Below are positions 63,655 through 64,000 of a DNA stretch of 64,000 nt, one piece after another. Below the pieces are notes generated by a model that had not been told where the DNA came from, made no database searches, and was given only the letters and a program-made list of their open reading frames with translations. Made by a program: the position numbers and the translations under genes. The DNA is taken from positions 124,001-188,000 of the forward strand of contig NZ_SADD01000004.1 of NCBI RefSeq assembly GCF_004005565.1. The letters run 5' to 3'. Each line of letters begins with the position of its first letter. Within the stretch, counting starts at the first letter, position 1. Source of the stretch: Lujinxingia sediminis (GTDB lineage Bacteria; Myxococcota_A; Bradymonadia; Bradymonadales; Bradymonadaceae).

Positions 63655-64000
63655 TTAGTTGCCCGCCGGTAAGACCTCATCACAGGCCGGGTAGACCTCC
63701 TGCGGCTGAAACACGCCACCGGGGCAGGTCCGCGCCACATCATCCCACTTATAAGGACTGCAGTAGAACTGCGCTGGCCAGATAGGGTTGCACCCCGGCG
63801 CTCGCTGAATCTCGCGCACCCCGGGCAAAAGATGAAACTCGCCGGTGGCCTCATCGTAGCATTCAAGCTCGATGTCCCAGTTGGTATGCACCGGGAAGAC
63901 CATCTCAGCGTGGGAGGGCCGACCGACGAAGTCCTCCATACGCACAAGCTCACCGTTCTCATGGACCATATCGTAGACCCGCACCCGAAACTCATAGGTG
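63655..64000 (-). CDS. Paralogous surface protein, 5' end missing
   Basis: The C-terminal 114 residues are visible (frame open to the edge): TYEFRVRVYDMVHENGELVRMEDFVGRPSHAEMVFPVHTNWDIELEC and CNPIWPAQFYCSPYKWDDVARTCPGGVFQPQEVYPACDEV. The first part parallels the C-terminus of the preceding lipoprotein (YEFKASVYDMMWDGDEMV...ASLTFP), while an additional Cys-rich tail follows. The upstream half, probably with a lipoprotein signal, lies beyond the window. The role is unknown. Confidence 0.7.
   Translation of the reverse strand, partial: TYEFRVRVYDMVHENGELVRMEDFVGRPSHAEMVFPVHTNWDIELECYDEATGEFHLLPGVREIQRAPGCNPIWPAQFYCSPYKWDDVARTCPGGVFQPQEVYPACDEVLPAGN

Noticed and set aside
62129-63658. 509-codon plus-strand frame opposite the lipoproteins
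   Set aside because: Antisense to a gene with lipobox and good ribosome-binding site; no motif of its own.

Overview
The window is high-GC bacterial chromosome (about 63-65% G+C by eye), densely coded on both strands. No rRNA, tRNA, insertion sequence, prophage or CRISPR array was seen. Gene content suggests a predominantly heterotrophic Gram-negative of the Myxococcota/Bradymonadales (former delta-proteobacteria) kind. Pointers are many signal-bearing lipoproteins with aspartate-rich or cysteine-rich linkers, a kinase-like/ATPase/TPR protein over 1000 residues long, beta-barrel-like outer-membrane proteins and abundant lipid-metabolism genes. This assignment is inferred from gene style, not from a marker-gene tree.

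Region 1-12.5 kb holds rplS, then genes of lipid or small-molecule metabolism: an SDR/epimerase with an extra C-terminal domain coupled to a KamA-type aminomutase, an HSL-type esterase, a DGAT/MGAT-like acyltransferase, a GMC oxidoreductase with a small partner protein, RlpA, and a FadN-type multifunctional beta-oxidation protein with its thiolase. Region 12.8-16.2 kb has a BolA/Grx4 pair, then rpsP-khpA-rimM-trmD; S16 carries an unusual Ala/Lys/Glu tail. Region 16.3-18.8 kb is a formaldehyde-detoxification operon, frmR-frmA-frmB, with a palindromic operator before frmR.

Region 18.8-29.4 kb holds envelope and housekeeping genes: a barrel-like protein, a GT39-like glycosyltransferase, uvrC, a parvulin lipoprotein, mdh and a PP2C phosphatase. 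Region 29.4-38.7 kb is an arginine cluster of the Xanthomonas type. Acetylornithine carbamoyltransferase, argininosuccinate synthase and an M20 deacetylase (argF'-argG-argE') form one block. A fused N-acetylglutamate kinase/synthase, argC and argH form the second. Together they would build arginine through N-acetylcitrulline rather than ornithine. A beta-helix-like lipoprotein gene sits between the blocks.

Region 38.7-47.1 kb contains a tightly overlapping six-gene envelope-export operon (TetR, LolA-like protein, two FtsX-type permeases, LolD-type ATPase, outer-membrane protein). It is preceded by a sigma70-like promoter with a TetR-style palindrome just downstream of the -10 box. Region 47-55.4 kb has a DASS-type transporter, an MDR oxidoreductase, an O-methyltransferase, a methyltransferase-like lipoprotein, a DUF924 protein, a cysteine-rich lipoprotein and an RCC1-like secreted protein. 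Region 55.4-64 kb has the predicted pseudokinase-ATPase-TPR protein, a ferritin-like gene and a small gene both preceded by Fur-like boxes, a large hydrolase-like lipoprotein, and two tandem paralogous lipoproteins, the last cut by the window edge.

The most interesting items are the acetylcitrulline arginine pathway outside Xanthomonadales, the pseudokinase-ATPase-TPR protein, the TetR-controlled Lol/Mac-like operon, the lipoprotein-anchored methyltransferase fold and the iron-controlled small gene. I found no clearly undescribed defence or mobile system.
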